64,000 nucleotides of DNA from Spirochaetaceae bacterium (GTDB taxonomy: Bacteria > Spirochaetota > Spirochaetia > Treponematales > Breznakiellaceae), in contig JAITER010000092.1 of NCBI GenBank assembly GCA_031281945.1, forward strand, positions 1-64,000, in the 5' to 3' direction. Below the pieces are notes generated by a model. The model did no database searches. It was not told the origin of the DNA and saw only the letters and a list, made by a program, of their open reading frames with translations. Shown one piece after another: positions 1 to 8,142 of the stretch. Position numbers and translations under genes: made by a program. Each line of letters starts with the position of its first letter. The first letter of the stretch is position 1.

Positions 1-96
1 TTTATTTTTAATTTTTTTTTTTATTTTTTTTTTTTGTTTTTTTTGTGGTGGTTTTGTTTTTTTTTTTGTGGGTGGGGGGGGGGGGGGGGGGGGGGC
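1..96. repeat. T/G-rich lead-in ending in a 22-G homopolymer
   Basis: The first 73 bases are almost only T with scattered G and A. An uninterrupted run of 22 G follows at 74-95, and complex sequence begins at 96. Two readings are possible. It may be low-quality sequence at a contig edge, where a long homopolymer broke the assembly. Or the G run may be a real contingency tract at the 5' end of the surface-protein gene, comparable with the C tracts at 31966, 59694 and 61200. I cannot decide from one sequence. Confidence 0.6.
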
Positions 97-2276
97 GCCA
101 GGATCCCTTACCGCCTAACCCGGGCAATACTCCCGAATTCACTTCTCTAGATCAATATATAGTCGCCTCAGACGGCGAGTTTGATAATGAAACCACCACT
201 ACCCTTACATTTTATTTTGCCCAGGATGTTAAAGACCTTACGGAAAGCAATATATCCATAAGCGACGGTACAAACCGCATCGCCGCGGGACACGCTAAAA
301 AAAGCGGTTTGCAGGGCGAAGGCAGAACCTGGACGTTGTATGTTGATGAAATTAAACAGGGTAATGTTTGGGTTTCCATAAAAAAAGATGGAATTACCAG
401 CGAAGAAAAAAAGATAGCCGTATACGAGAATACTTTTAAATGGTCTGTAAGCGCCAACGGTAAAAACAATGAAACAACCACTACAAAACTTACAATTTCG
501 TTTAACGGCGTTTCTCTTACCCAAGACAACATTAAAATTAGTAATTATGGCGGCGAAGCGTCGATAACGGGTTTTAATCAGGGTGATTTTGGAACGACCA
601 GTTGTACGGTTAACGTAAATGTTGCAAGGGCCGGTTATATTACGGTGGAAATTGACAAACGCGCCGCTGACAATCTTGGCGTCTATCGCACTATGGAACG
701 CAGCAAGCCCGTACTGGTTCACAAAGCGGGCGAAGATACCGGAAACAGGGTAAACTGGAGCGTTTCCGCCGATGAAGGCCGTGACGCTGGAACTTCCGCG
801 ATTAATATTAGTTTCGTCAGTCCCGTAGCAGGTTTAACTTTAGACGATGTTGAAATTCTTGGAGAAGCGGTTGCGACCGGAGTTTCTGGCGGCGGAAGCG
901 ATTGGAAGCTTAATCTTAAACCGGTAACCGTTGAGGAAGTCGTTCAATTTACCCTGCGTAAAAACGGCTTGGCTTCTTATACAACGCTGTTGCCTGTTTA
1001 CAAAAAAACGTCAATTACCTGGAGGGCGAAAGCGGATGGCAGTTCTACAGGCATAGCTTCCACCGCTATTACTCTTACTTTTGCAAGACCGGTGGAAGCG
1101 GCGGACATAGCGCAAGCTGTAAGTTTTAATTCACAAAATGTCGCCGTTCTTTCTGATGTATCAAGTGTAAGCGGCTTTTCAAAAACAGTGGTATTGCCAA
1201 TAACCGTTGTTGACGAAGGCCAAGTAAAAGTTTCAGTTAGCATGGAGGGCGTAGCCGCCGGAGAAAAAACAGTAAATGTTTTTAAAGTGCTTGCGAAGCA
1301 AATAAAAACCATTGAAGAATTGGTGGAGGATATTAAAGCGACTACGGGTAATAGTGAGGATAACCCTTACAACGTTGATGCGGCGCTGGCTAAAAATCTT
1401 ATAACCTCTATAGACGATTTGCGCCTGCTTATTAATGGGGTGGGAATAATTGACCCAAAAAACCTATCCGAAAACGATAGATACATTAAACTTGACCTTT
1501 CCGAATGCGATATAGGCGGATTTAACGAAAAAGTAATTTCCAATGCAAGCGCTACGAAGTATGTACCGGTAACAGAATTAGTATTGCCTAAAAATATAAT
1601 TGTATTGAATGGAAATGCTTTTATGGCGTGGAATAAGCTTAAAAAACTAACCATAGCCGCCACGGGGCTTGATACTATGACCAAAGCGTTTAACGCTTGT
1701 ACCGCTCTTGAAACGGTGGACATATCCGGTTGCACTGCTCTTGCCATTGTTGGAGAAAGTGCTTTTGATGGATGTAGCAACTTAGTAGAAGTGAAGCTCC
1801 CGTCTTCAGTTACAGAATTTGGGCTTAAAGCTTTTAACGCTTGCAAGTTAAAATCAATGTATACAAACGCCGATGCCAAAATAGAAAACACGCTGATTTT
1901 CCCAGCAGGCCTTGTTACTATTGGAAATGCCGCTCTTATGGGTTCTTCTTCCATTATTCCGGATGCTACATCTGTAAAAGTTGGCGCCAATCTTACAACC
2001 ATAGGAATGCAGTTTTTGCAGTATTATAAAAATTTAACGGCCGTAGAGCTTCCCGCTTCGGTAACAAGTATCGGCCAGAATTTGTGCTTAAATTGTAGCG
2101 CTCTTACAGAATTTAAAATAAACGCGACTACCCCGCCTGCTTTGACGTCAGCGAGTTGTTTTAGCGGAACCAATGCGAGTTTGGCAATTAAAGTTCCGAA
2201 TGCATCGGTGGATGCGTATAAAGCCGCCAGCGGTTGGTCTACTGCTACCATTGTCGCCAAAATCGTAGGATTCTAA
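45..2276 (+). CDS. BspA-like leucine-rich-repeat surface protein, 5' end unreliable
   Basis: The reliable part begins just after the G tract (about residue 18); the nominal GTG start lies in the T/G lead-in, and no signal peptide is visible, so the true N-terminus is missing or lies upstream. Four related modules of about 90 residues occur at roughly 40-127, 132-232, 239-325 and 330-418. Each resembles a bacterial Ig-like fold and carries repeated ETTTT-type or W-S-V-S-A openings. Residues about 520-735 hold BspA/LRR_5 repeats with the recurring pattern A-F-x-x-C-x-x-L-x-x-V-x-L-P. Such proteins are exported and often mediate adhesion to host or partner cells. Two lipoprotein genes follow on the same strand and may form a surface-protein set with it. 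Family assignment is firm; the ligand is unknown. Confidence 0.75.
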   Translation: MVVLFFFLWVGGGGGGGRQDPLPPNPGNTPEFTSLDQYIVASDGEFDNETTTTLTFYFAQDVKDLTESNISISDGTNRIAAGHAKKSGLQGEGRTWTLYVDEIKQGNVWVSIKKDGITSEEKKIAVYENTFKWSVSANGKNNETTTTKLTISFNGVSLTQDNIKISNYGGEASITGFNQGDFGTTSCTVNVNVARAGYITVEIDKRAADNLGVYRTMERSKPVLVHKAGEDTGNRVNWSVSADEGRDAGTSAINISFVSPVAGLTLDDVEILGEAVATGVSGGGSDWKLNLKPVTVEEVVQFTLRKNGLASYTTLLPVYKKTSITWRAKADGSSTGIASTAITLTFARPVEAADIAQAVSFNSQNVAVLSDVSSVSGFSKTVVLPITVVDEGQVKVSVSMEGVAAGEKTVNVFKVLAKQIKTIEELVEDIKATTGNSEDNPYNVDAALAKNLITSIDDLRLLINGVGIIDPKNLSENDRYIKLDLSECDIGGFNEKVISNASATKYVPVTELVLPKNIIVLNGNAFMAWNKLKKLTIAATGLDTMTKAFNACTALETVDISGCTALAIVGESAFDGCSNLVEVKLPSSVTEFGLKAFNACKLKSMYTNADAKIENTLIFPAGLVTIGNAALMGSSSIIPDATSVKVGANLTTIGMQFLQYYKNLTAVELPASVTSIGQNLCLNCSALTEFKINATTPPALTSASCFSGTNASLAIKVPNASVDAYKAASGWSTATIVAKIVGF

Positions 2277-2368
2277 AAGATTTTCGCCCGCTTTTCTTGC
2301 AAGCCGCCGGTTGAATTGAGCCGGCTGGCGGCGTTAAAGGCGGCGGGCGTTTTCCGGGGATATTAATA

Positions 2369-2782
2369 ATGAAATTGCGGATAAAGTTAAAAATAATTTT
2401 GTTTTTCGGTTTTTTTGCGTTGGCGGGTTGTTCGGATTCTTCACAGGGAGGCAATTCGCAAACGCAGGAAGAATATCAAACGGGCGTAACTCTTGAGCTT
2501 GTTGTGGAAAATCCTCTGTTCATTGAAAACGGGGCGAGCGTTTCTAAAAGCGGTAAAACTGGAAACCAGGATACGCTGGTTTCCGCCGCCCCCAAAGATT
2601 CAAAAAATACGCCTTTTTCGGATTACAAATGGTATGTTGATGGGGAAGCTGCGGCTGCCGGAAGCAGACATTTTAATTTAAAAGCGCAAGATTACACGTT
2701 GGGCTCACATTATTTAAGCGCAAGCGCCGTGTTGGGTGAATCCGTTTATCACGCCGGATTGTTTTTTATTGTAGGCCCGTAA
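2369..2782 (+). CDS. small lipoprotein of unknown function
   Basis: A 137-residue protein with a basic N-terminus, a hydrophobic stretch and a lipobox ending L-A-G-C, giving a lipidated Cys at residue 21. The mature part is polar and ends in a short beta-rich domain (about 85-137) that includes Y-K-W-Y-V-D-G, as seen in PKD/Ig-like surface domains. The stop is 10 bp before the next lipoprotein gene, whose ribosome site (gggagg) overlaps the end, so the two are very likely co-transcribed, possibly with the LRR protein upstream. I do not recognise a specific family. Confidence 0.75.
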   Translation: MKLRIKLKIILFFGFFALAGCSDSSQGGNSQTQEEYQTGVTLELVVENPLFIENGASVSKSGKTGNQDTLVSAAPKDSKNTPFSDYKWYVDGEAAAAGSRHFNLKAQDYTLGSHYLSASAVLGESVYHAGLFFIVGP

Positions 2783-2792
2783 GGGAGGCTTT

Positions 2793-4610
2793 ATGCGTTT
2801 TGTTTTGAGTTTGTTTTTATTGGGAGCTGTTTTTTCTTCCTGTTCGCAAACAGAATTTGACGGTGAAAAAGCCGTCTCGCCTGCCGGAAATTGTGGAATT
2901 CTACGGCTAAATTTAACAGTAAAAGATGAAACGCGCAACGTTTTTCCGTCATTCGACCGTTACGAAGCCGTTCTTACATCCGCGGCGGGTGTGGAAATAG
3001 AGCGTAATTTAACGCAACCGCCCTTTTTAGTGGAAGCGCCCGCCGGAATTTACAGCCTGGTTGTAAAGGCCTTTGCCGGAGAAGAAACTCTGGCGGCGGC
3101 TGGAAGCGCGGATGTTACAATTAATGCCGGAGAGACGTCTTCCGCAACCGTGCCGCTTGTTTTGGCCCTGGAAATGGGGGAAGGCGCCGGTTCTTTGTCG
3201 TACAATATAAAATTTCCAAAAGACGCCGTTGAAGCTGTTCTTACAATAAAAGAGCTTAAAAACGCAAACAACGCGCAAACTTTAGATTTCGTTACTTCCC
3301 TTGCTTCCGGTTCAGTTTCCGGCCTTGTAACCGGTAAACCCGCCGGGTTTTACCTTTTAACGTTAAGCATTAAACGCGGCGGCCACCCGTTTGTTGAACA
3401 AACCGCCGTAAAAACGGTTTTGGCGCATATTTACCCGTCTCTTAAAACCGCATTTACGGAAGACGCCGGTTCTTTTCCCGCCGCTTATAGTTTTAAGCCC
3501 GGCCTTTACTTCGATTTTGGAAGAAGAATCACAGATGCGGACTTTCCATCAAACCAGGCGGAATGGGAAGCCCAAAACACATATTTTGTGGAAGCCGGTA
3601 AACCTGTTGTTTTGGCTCCCGTTACGGCAAACCCGCCGGAAAACGCCGTTTACGAATGGCAATTGGGCGGAGTTGTGGAAGCTGGCGCAACCAATCCAAT
3701 TTTGACAAAACAATTTACCGCAACTTCAACTTTAGTAAAGGCCGTTATGAAAATTGACGCTGTTACCAGCGCAAGCGCAAGTTTGCTGGTAAAAGCGGTT
3801 CCTCTCGCGCCGTACCGCCCTAAAACGGAAGCCAGCAAATCTAAAGCCGCAGTTTGCGTTGAATTTACTTCGGCTCCAGGACAGTTTGTAGGCGTAGGAA
3901 ATGGGTATTCAAACCCATCAATTGCAAACCTCGCCCAAAAAACGGAAGCCAGTGTAAAAAATATTATACAAGATTACATGGATGGTAAAACGCCTTTTAA
4001 TAACAGTTCGGTGGATGGCGAGGTTTTTTCCCTTGGCGGCTGGGGCGGATATTTTACCGTTAAATTTGACCACAGCGTACACAATTTAGAAGACGATGAT
4101 TTAGAGATTTTAAGCAACTACAATGTCGCCGGTATGGCGGAAGCGGGCGTTGTTTGGGTGAGCTGTGATGTAAACGGAGACGGCGAACCCAACGAAATTT
4201 GGTATAGGTTAAAAGGTTCCCTGGCCGGCGAAAGGCCGCGCCATGCGGTTTCGTATTTTAAACCCCGCGCTAACAGCAAGCCGTCTGCTTTTTGGATGGA
4301 TAACAAAGGGTTAAACGGCTCTTTTATTTACTTTTCTAACGTTAATGACGGATACCCGTATTATATAACGGGGAACGCCGGAACTTTTGTTACATTTACC
4401 GGAGTGTTTTTGGAAGATGGAAATTTAAGCGGGTATGTTGACGCGGGCGCGACAAGATTTGACATAAGCGATGCGGTGGATGACAGCGGAGCCCCTGTGT
4501 CTTTGGAATATATTGATTTTGTAAAAGTGCAAACAGGATTGAACAAAGATGGCGGCGGTTTGGGCGAGTATTCATGTGAAAGCGGCGTTGCAAGGGATTT
4601 GCATTTTTAA
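2793..4610 (+). CDS. large surface lipoprotein with beta-sandwich modules
   Basis: 605 residues. A signal sequence ends in the lipobox F-S-S-C (lipidated Cys17). The N-terminal third looks like a carboxypeptidase-regulatory or Ig-like fold (P-A-G-I-Y-S-L-V-V-K-A near 75-90). A PKD-like module lies near 255-330. The C-terminal region, about 400-605, is the cell-surface domain often found beside BspA-like proteins; it has D-V-N-G-D-G-E-P-N-E-I-W-Y near 455 and the ending F-D-I-S-D-A-V-D with V-K-V-Q-T-G-L-N. D-x-N-x-D-G-E suggests calcium binding. Its ribosome site gggaggc lies just ahead of the ATG. It is probably exposed on the outer membrane together with the upstream LRR protein and small lipoprotein. 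Confidence 0.75.
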   Translation: MRFVLSLFLLGAVFSSCSQTEFDGEKAVSPAGNCGILRLNLTVKDETRNVFPSFDRYEAVLTSAAGVEIERNLTQPPFLVEAPAGIYSLVVKAFAGEETLAAAGSADVTINAGETSSATVPLVLALEMGEGAGSLSYNIKFPKDAVEAVLTIKELKNANNAQTLDFVTSLASGSVSGLVTGKPAGFYLLTLSIKRGGHPFVEQTAVKTVLAHIYPSLKTAFTEDAGSFPAAYSFKPGLYFDFGRRITDADFPSNQAEWEAQNTYFVEAGKPVVLAPVTANPPENAVYEWQLGGVVEAGATNPILTKQFTATSTLVKAVMKIDAVTSASASLLVKAVPLAPYRPKTEASKSKAAVCVEFTSAPGQFVGVGNGYSNPSIANLAQKTEASVKNIIQDYMDGKTPFNNSSVDGEVFSLGGWGGYFTVKFDHSVHNLEDDDLEILSNYNVAGMAEAGVVWVSCDVNGDGEPNEIWYRLKGSLAGERPRHAVSYFKPRANSKPSAFWMDNKGLNGSFIYFSNVNDGYPYYITGNAGTFVTFTGVFLEDGNLSGYVDAGATRFDISDAVDDSGAPVSLEYIDFVKVQTGLNKDGGGLGEYSCESGVARDLHF

Positions 4611-4626
4611 TTTTTAGGAAAATGAT

Positions 4627-5379
4627 GTGCGGCTTGATTTTTGCTCCGAAAAAACAAAACCAATAAAGGGAGTTAATACTGCGGGGCTCGCCCCGCGCCC
4701 GCCTACGGCGGTTTCCGCAACAAGTTGCGGAGTATTAAGCCCTTTGGTTTCTCACTCGCTCGATCATGCCCGTGCAAGCACGATCGCGATCTCGCTCCGT
4801 TCGTCAATAAAGTTAATTTTTTTATGGGTTTTGTTTTCGTTGTTTGTTTTTTTTACCTCGTGTGAGAACGATTCTGGTAAAAATAATTCCGGTGATGATT
4901 TTTCCAAAAGGCCGTACGCGCTTGATTCGCTTTTAATTGGCAAATGGCGTTCCCTTCCCTACGAAAACGCCGAAGGCTACAACATAAGCGAGACTTTGTT
5001 TGAGTATCAGGACGGCCAGGAACCAGGCGTCTGGGATATAAGTTATAAAGGTGTGGTTCGTTACGTGAAAAGCTTTGATTCTAAATCCGGCGTTATAATA
5101 ATTGAATACACTGGCGGCGGCTGGCCCAGGTATACCGAAGAAGGCCATACAATTAGCGCCTGGGTTGGAACGCCTATACCGGGGCCTTTTTTTGGCGTTT
5201 ATTATTCTAATTTAGTTGAAGATTCCGTTACTTTGGCTAATTCTACAACTCTGGACTCAATCCCGCCGTACAAGCCGCCCGAAACAGCATCTTTAGAAGA
5301 AGCTATAGCCAAATTTACCTTGGAAAACCGCAGCCGTTTTGTAGCCGGAGTAGCCGTTCCGCAGAAACGGTGGGAATAA
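4627..5379 (+). CDS. lipoprotein whose 5' end is overrun by a dispersed repeat
   Basis: The conserved part starts near 4807 with a hydrophobic stretch and the lipobox F-T-S-C (Cys about residue 80 of the open frame), then a 170-residue mature region rich in Tyr, Gly and acidic residues. There is no ATG, GTG or TTG at the expected distance before the signal peptide. The frame instead stays open through repeat A (4662-4810) back to a GTG at 4627. Either the repeat replaced the native start, or translation begins at a non-standard codon such as ATA 4807. An alternative ATG at 4622 gives only a 14-codon peptide. The mature protein family is unknown to me. Confidence 0.5.
   Translation: MRLDFCSEKTKPIKGVNTAGLAPRPPTAVSATSCGVLSPLVSHSLDHARASTIAISLRSSIKLIFLWVLFSLFVFFTSCENDSGKNNSGDDFSKRPYALDSLLIGKWRSLPYENAEGYNISETLFEYQDGQEPGVWDISYKGVVRYVKSFDSKSGVIIIEYTGGGWPRYTEEGHTISAWVGTPIPGPFFGVYYSNLVEDSVTLANSTTLDSIPPYKPPETASLEEAIAKFTLENRSRFVAGVAVPQKRWE
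4662..4810 (-). repeat. dispersed repeat A, copy 1 (inverted)
   Basis: Reverse-oriented copy of a ~150-bp unit that recurs at 9652, 10432 and 20433, with partial copies at 13643 and 33588. Read on the minus strand it opens with TTGACGAACGGAGCGAGATC, then contains CGTGCTTGCACGGGCC hairpin-like sequence, GAATCGAGCGAGTGAG, CTTAATACTCCGCAACTTG, CCGCCGTAGGCGGGCGCGGG and ends near a gttaatactcccttt-type tail. It has no coding potential of its own and occupies the 5' part of the downstream lipoprotein frame. Confidence 0.85.
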
Positions 5380-5386
5380 ACGCGCC

Positions 5387-6175
5387 TTAGTCGTAAAATA
5401 GGCACATGGCGAAAACGTTTTCCGCGCCGCCGGCTTTAAGCGCCTGTGCGCATACGTTGACTGTTGAACCTGTTGTAAACACGTCGTCGAATAAAATAAC
5501 ATTGCGTGGCGGGCGTTTTACCGTAAGAATACGCCCTTTTAAATTTAACAGACGGTTTTCCCTGTTAAGTTCCTTTTGACTTCTTGAAGCCAGCCTTTTT
5601 AATACGCGCTCTACTTTTTTTTCAGATTTATTTTCTAAAACGCGGGCGATTTCTTCAACTTGATCCCAGCCTTTTTCTTTTATTTTTTTAGGTTGAGGCG
5701 GCGTTGGAACCCAAACCCATTCTTCTTGTAGAAGCGCCGGAATGTCCGAAGCGATTTGGATTAATTTTTCCGCGAAAAAATGCGCCAGAGGGCGGTGATT
5801 TTCGAATTTGTAAGCCGTTAGCAGTTTTTGATACACACCGGTGTATGGATAAATGACGAAAGCTCCGTTAAAAGCGGGTTTTTCTTCTGCTTTTCTGCAA
5901 GAAACGCAGACTTTTATTTCTGAGATAAGAGGTTTCCCGCATATTTCGCAACGAAGTTCCGGTTCCACGTTAAAATATAAGGCGCAAGAGTTGCAAATTC
6001 CATTAACCGCTTCATTTTGACTTAATAAATGCGCCCCGCAAATAGGACAGTCAAGCGGAAAAATAATCTCTTTTATCAAAGCGGTTAATGGGTGGCGCGG
6101 TATTTTTTTTGCTGTGTGTACGATGCTTCGAAAGCCGTAATTTATTTTTTGTGGAAATGTAGCGATCATACACAA
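5387..6175 (-). CDS. comF: ComF-family phosphoribosyltransferase-like protein
   Basis: 262 residues in the order expected for ComF/GntX proteins. The N-terminal half has a zinc-ribbon-like region with CxxC pairs (C-P-I-C, C-N-S-C, C-E-I-C, C-V-S-C between residues about 43 and 95). The phosphoribosyltransferase fold follows, with the PRPP-binding motif V-I-L-F-D-D-V-F-T-T-G-S-T near 225-237. In competent bacteria ComF helps move incoming single-stranded DNA; elsewhere its role is uncertain. It is the last gene before the convergent lipoprotein and shares the strand of accB-fabV, 43 bp downstream of accB. Length and motifs fit an intact gene. Confidence 0.9.
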   Translation of the reverse strand: MCMIATFPQKINYGFRSIVHTAKKIPRHPLTALIKEIIFPLDCPICGAHLLSQNEAVNGICNSCALYFNVEPELRCEICGKPLISEIKVCVSCRKAEEKPAFNGAFVIYPYTGVYQKLLTAYKFENHRPLAHFFAEKLIQIASDIPALLQEEWVWVPTPPQPKKIKEKGWDQVEEIARVLENKSEKKVERVLKRLASRSQKELNRENRLLNLKGRILTVKRPPRNVILFDDVFTTGSTVNVCAQALKAGGAENVFAMCLFYD

Positions 6176-6218
6176 TATATCGCATAAAAAGGAATTTTGC
6201 TTTTCTTTTTTAAGAAGA

Positions 6219-6722
6219 TTAAAGCCTTTTTACTTCAAAAAGAACCTGTCCAAATTCTATAAGATCGCCTGGACCGGCTTTTATCTCCAGGATTTCACAA
6301 TCAAATTCGGCTTCCAGCTTGTTCATCATTTTCATTGCTTCCAGTATGCAAAGAGTGTCGCCTTTTTTAACTGTGCTGCCCTTGTTTACAAAAGCTGGAG
6401 AATCCGCGCTGGGGGACGCATAAAACGTGCCGACTATTGGCGAAATTATGCTTGTGTAATCAGATTGTTCGCTTAATGTTGATTTTTCGAAAGTTTCTTT
6501 TTTTGAAGCGGAAGAAGCGTTTGCCGCGTTGTCCGCGACTACACTTCTGCCAGCCACAGAATCTTGAACGGGCGCCGTATGGCTTCCTTCCAGTATTTTA
6601 ACAGGGCTTGTGTATGTGTTTTTGCTTAACAAAAAACGGCTCGCCCCATCGTCAAGAGCAAGCTCTCTCATAGAACCGGATTCAAATCTGTCGATTAAAG
6701 TAAGTATAAATTGTTCCGTCAT
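6219..6722 (-). CDS. accB: biotin carboxyl carrier protein of acetyl-CoA carboxylase
   Basis: The start is taken at 6722 (M-T-E-Q), one base after the fabV stop; an upstream in-frame ATG would overlap fabV. About 167 residues: an N-terminal segment with helical S-M-R-E-L-A-L, a variable Ser/Ala-rich linker, and a C-terminal biotinyl domain with the biotin-attachment motif E-A-M-K-M-M followed by N-K-L-E-A-E. The protein carries CO2 on biotin between the biotin carboxylase and carboxyltransferase subunits to make malonyl-CoA. It is translationally coupled to the enoyl reductase gene, so the two ends of fatty-acid synthesis are made together. The other acc subunits are not in the window. Confidence 0.93.
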   Translation of the reverse strand: MTEQFILTLIDRFESGSMRELALDDGASRFLLSKNTYTSPVKILEGSHTAPVQDSVAGRSVVADNAANASSASKKETFEKSTLSEQSDYTSIISPIVGTFYASPSADSPAFVNKGSTVKKGDTLCILEAMKMMNKLEAEFDCEILEIKAGPGDLIEFGQVLFEVKRL

Positions 6723-6723
6723 T

Positions 6724-7938
6724 TTAAAGCCCTGCTGTTGAAACATCCGCTTCATAATCTATGCCGTCTATATCAAAACCATGCGCCTCAAGAAAATCAT
6801 GTTTAAATCCGGCGGCGTCTGTTTTTTCAAAAATATTGTCTTCTGTTACTTCTTTTAGCCGGCTCTCAACAGTTTTTTGTATTTCCGGATTCATCTCCAG
6901 GTCGTCTATGCGTATACGGCCTTCAGCGTCTACCGGAACTTTTTCGGCGTTTACAGCCGCTTCCACTGTGTAAAGCCGTTCTTTATAAAGCCGGATAATT
7001 TGTTCTATGCAACCTTCGTGAACGCCTTTTTCTTTCATTATTTTGAATAGGCAGGAAATATAAAGCGGAATAATTGGAATAACCGCGCTTGACCGCGTAA
7101 CCACCGCTTTGTTTACGGAAACCCACGCTTTAACGACGCCGGTTTTGTTGATGGCTTTTGCGGCGCGTTCTAGATCCTCTTTTGCTTTGCCTATAGTTCC
7201 ATTTTTGTAAATAGCCCAGGAAAGTTCAGGCCCAATATAGGTGTAAGCAACAGTTCTTGCTTTTTCCGCCAATATTCCGGCGCCAGCTAACGCTTCCATC
7301 CAGAGTTCCCAGTCTTCGCCGCCCATAACTTTGATTGTGTTGGCAATTTCTTCATCATTCGCCGGTTCCGCGCTTATTGTGTTGATTTTTCCCGTTAACA
7401 TATCAAAAGTTTCGCCTGTAAATGATTTTCCCGTGGGTTTAATTACAGATTTGTATAAAATTCCCGTTTTGGGGTCTGTGCGGACGGGGGAAGCGAGCGA
7501 ATAAATAATAAGGTCGATTTTTGCGGGTATATTCGCCTGTTTCGCCACATTTTTTACAGCGTTGACGGCTTGCGTTTTTAATTCGTTGGAAAATGCGTCG
7601 CCGTTTAATGTTTGAGAAAAGAGCCCTTCCTGTTTTGCGGCGTTATCGAAAGCAAGGTTGTTGTAATATCCCGGCGTGCCCGGCTTGGTTTCGGTTCCGG
7701 ATTTTTCGAAAGAAACGCCTATTGTGTGCGCGTTATATCCAAAAGCGGCCGCTATGCGGCTGGCTAAACCATACCCGGTGGAGCATCCGATTACAAGAAC
7801 GATTTTTGGGGCGCCTTCCGGCTTAACGCCCGTAAAACATTTTTTTGTTAATGCAATTTGATTTTTTACAGCTTTTTCACAACCTTTTGGATGGCTGTTT
7901 ATGCAAATATTGCTGCGAATCATTGGTTTTATAATCAT
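6724..7938 (-). CDS. fabV: trans-2-enoyl-CoA/ACP reductase, FabV/TER type
   Basis: 404 residues, the usual length for the family. It begins with the typical M-I-I-K-P-M-I-R and an N-terminal C-I-N-S-H-P-K-G-C segment, then the NAD-binding I-G-C-S-T-G-Y-G-L-A-S near residues 50-60. The catalytic Tyr-x8-Lys region is A-Y-T-Y-I-G-P-E-L-S-W with the following G-T-I-G-K-A-K near 235-260. The enzyme reduces trans-2-enoyl thioesters with NADH, either in fatty-acid synthesis (FabV) or on CoA substrates, as in the well-known Treponema denticola TER. The coupled accB downstream favours a fatty-acid role here, but the sequence cannot separate ACP from CoA preference. Start ATG at 7938 follows aaggagt. 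Confidence 0.95.
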   Translation of the reverse strand: MIIKPMIRSNICINSHPKGCEKAVKNQIALTKKCFTGVKPEGAPKIVLVIGCSTGYGLASRIAAAFGYNAHTIGVSFEKSGTETKPGTPGYYNNLAFDNAAKQEGLFSQTLNGDAFSNELKTQAVNAVKNVAKQANIPAKIDLIIYSLASPVRTDPKTGILYKSVIKPTGKSFTGETFDMLTGKINTISAEPANDEEIANTIKVMGGEDWELWMEALAGAGILAEKARTVAYTYIGPELSWAIYKNGTIGKAKEDLERAAKAINKTGVVKAWVSVNKAVVTRSSAVIPIIPLYISCLFKIMKEKGVHEGCIEQIIRLYKERLYTVEAAVNAEKVPVDAEGRIRIDDLEMNPEIQKTVESRLKEVTEDNIFEKTDAAGFKHDFLEAHGFDIDGIDYEADVSTAGL

Positions 7939-8089
7939 GGCGACTCCTTAATTCCATCTGAAAAACTAGATTTTCCGGCTAATATAGCCCAATTAGCGTT
8001 GAAAAACAAGGTGTGCGCGGGTTTTAGGCTATGGCGGCAGTCCGGCCCGCACACGCTTTTTTAATATAGCCGCCGTTGTTGATTGAACG

Positions 8090-8126
8090 CGCAAGCGTTT
8101 TTTAAAACTTTCTAAAAACGCTTGCG
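8090..8126 (-). terminator. hairpin terminator downstream of the aminopeptidase gene
   Basis: Perfect 13-bp inverted repeat, CGCAAGCGTTTTT at 8090-8102 and AAAAACGCTTGCG at 8114-8126. It sits 16 bp beyond the stop of the minus-strand aminopeptidase gene. The A/T tract within the stem gives U-rich RNA in either direction. A second GC hairpin lies at about 8010-8056 and may insulate fabV. Confidence 0.65.
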
Positions 8127-8142
8127 ATTTGGGTTGGTTGAA

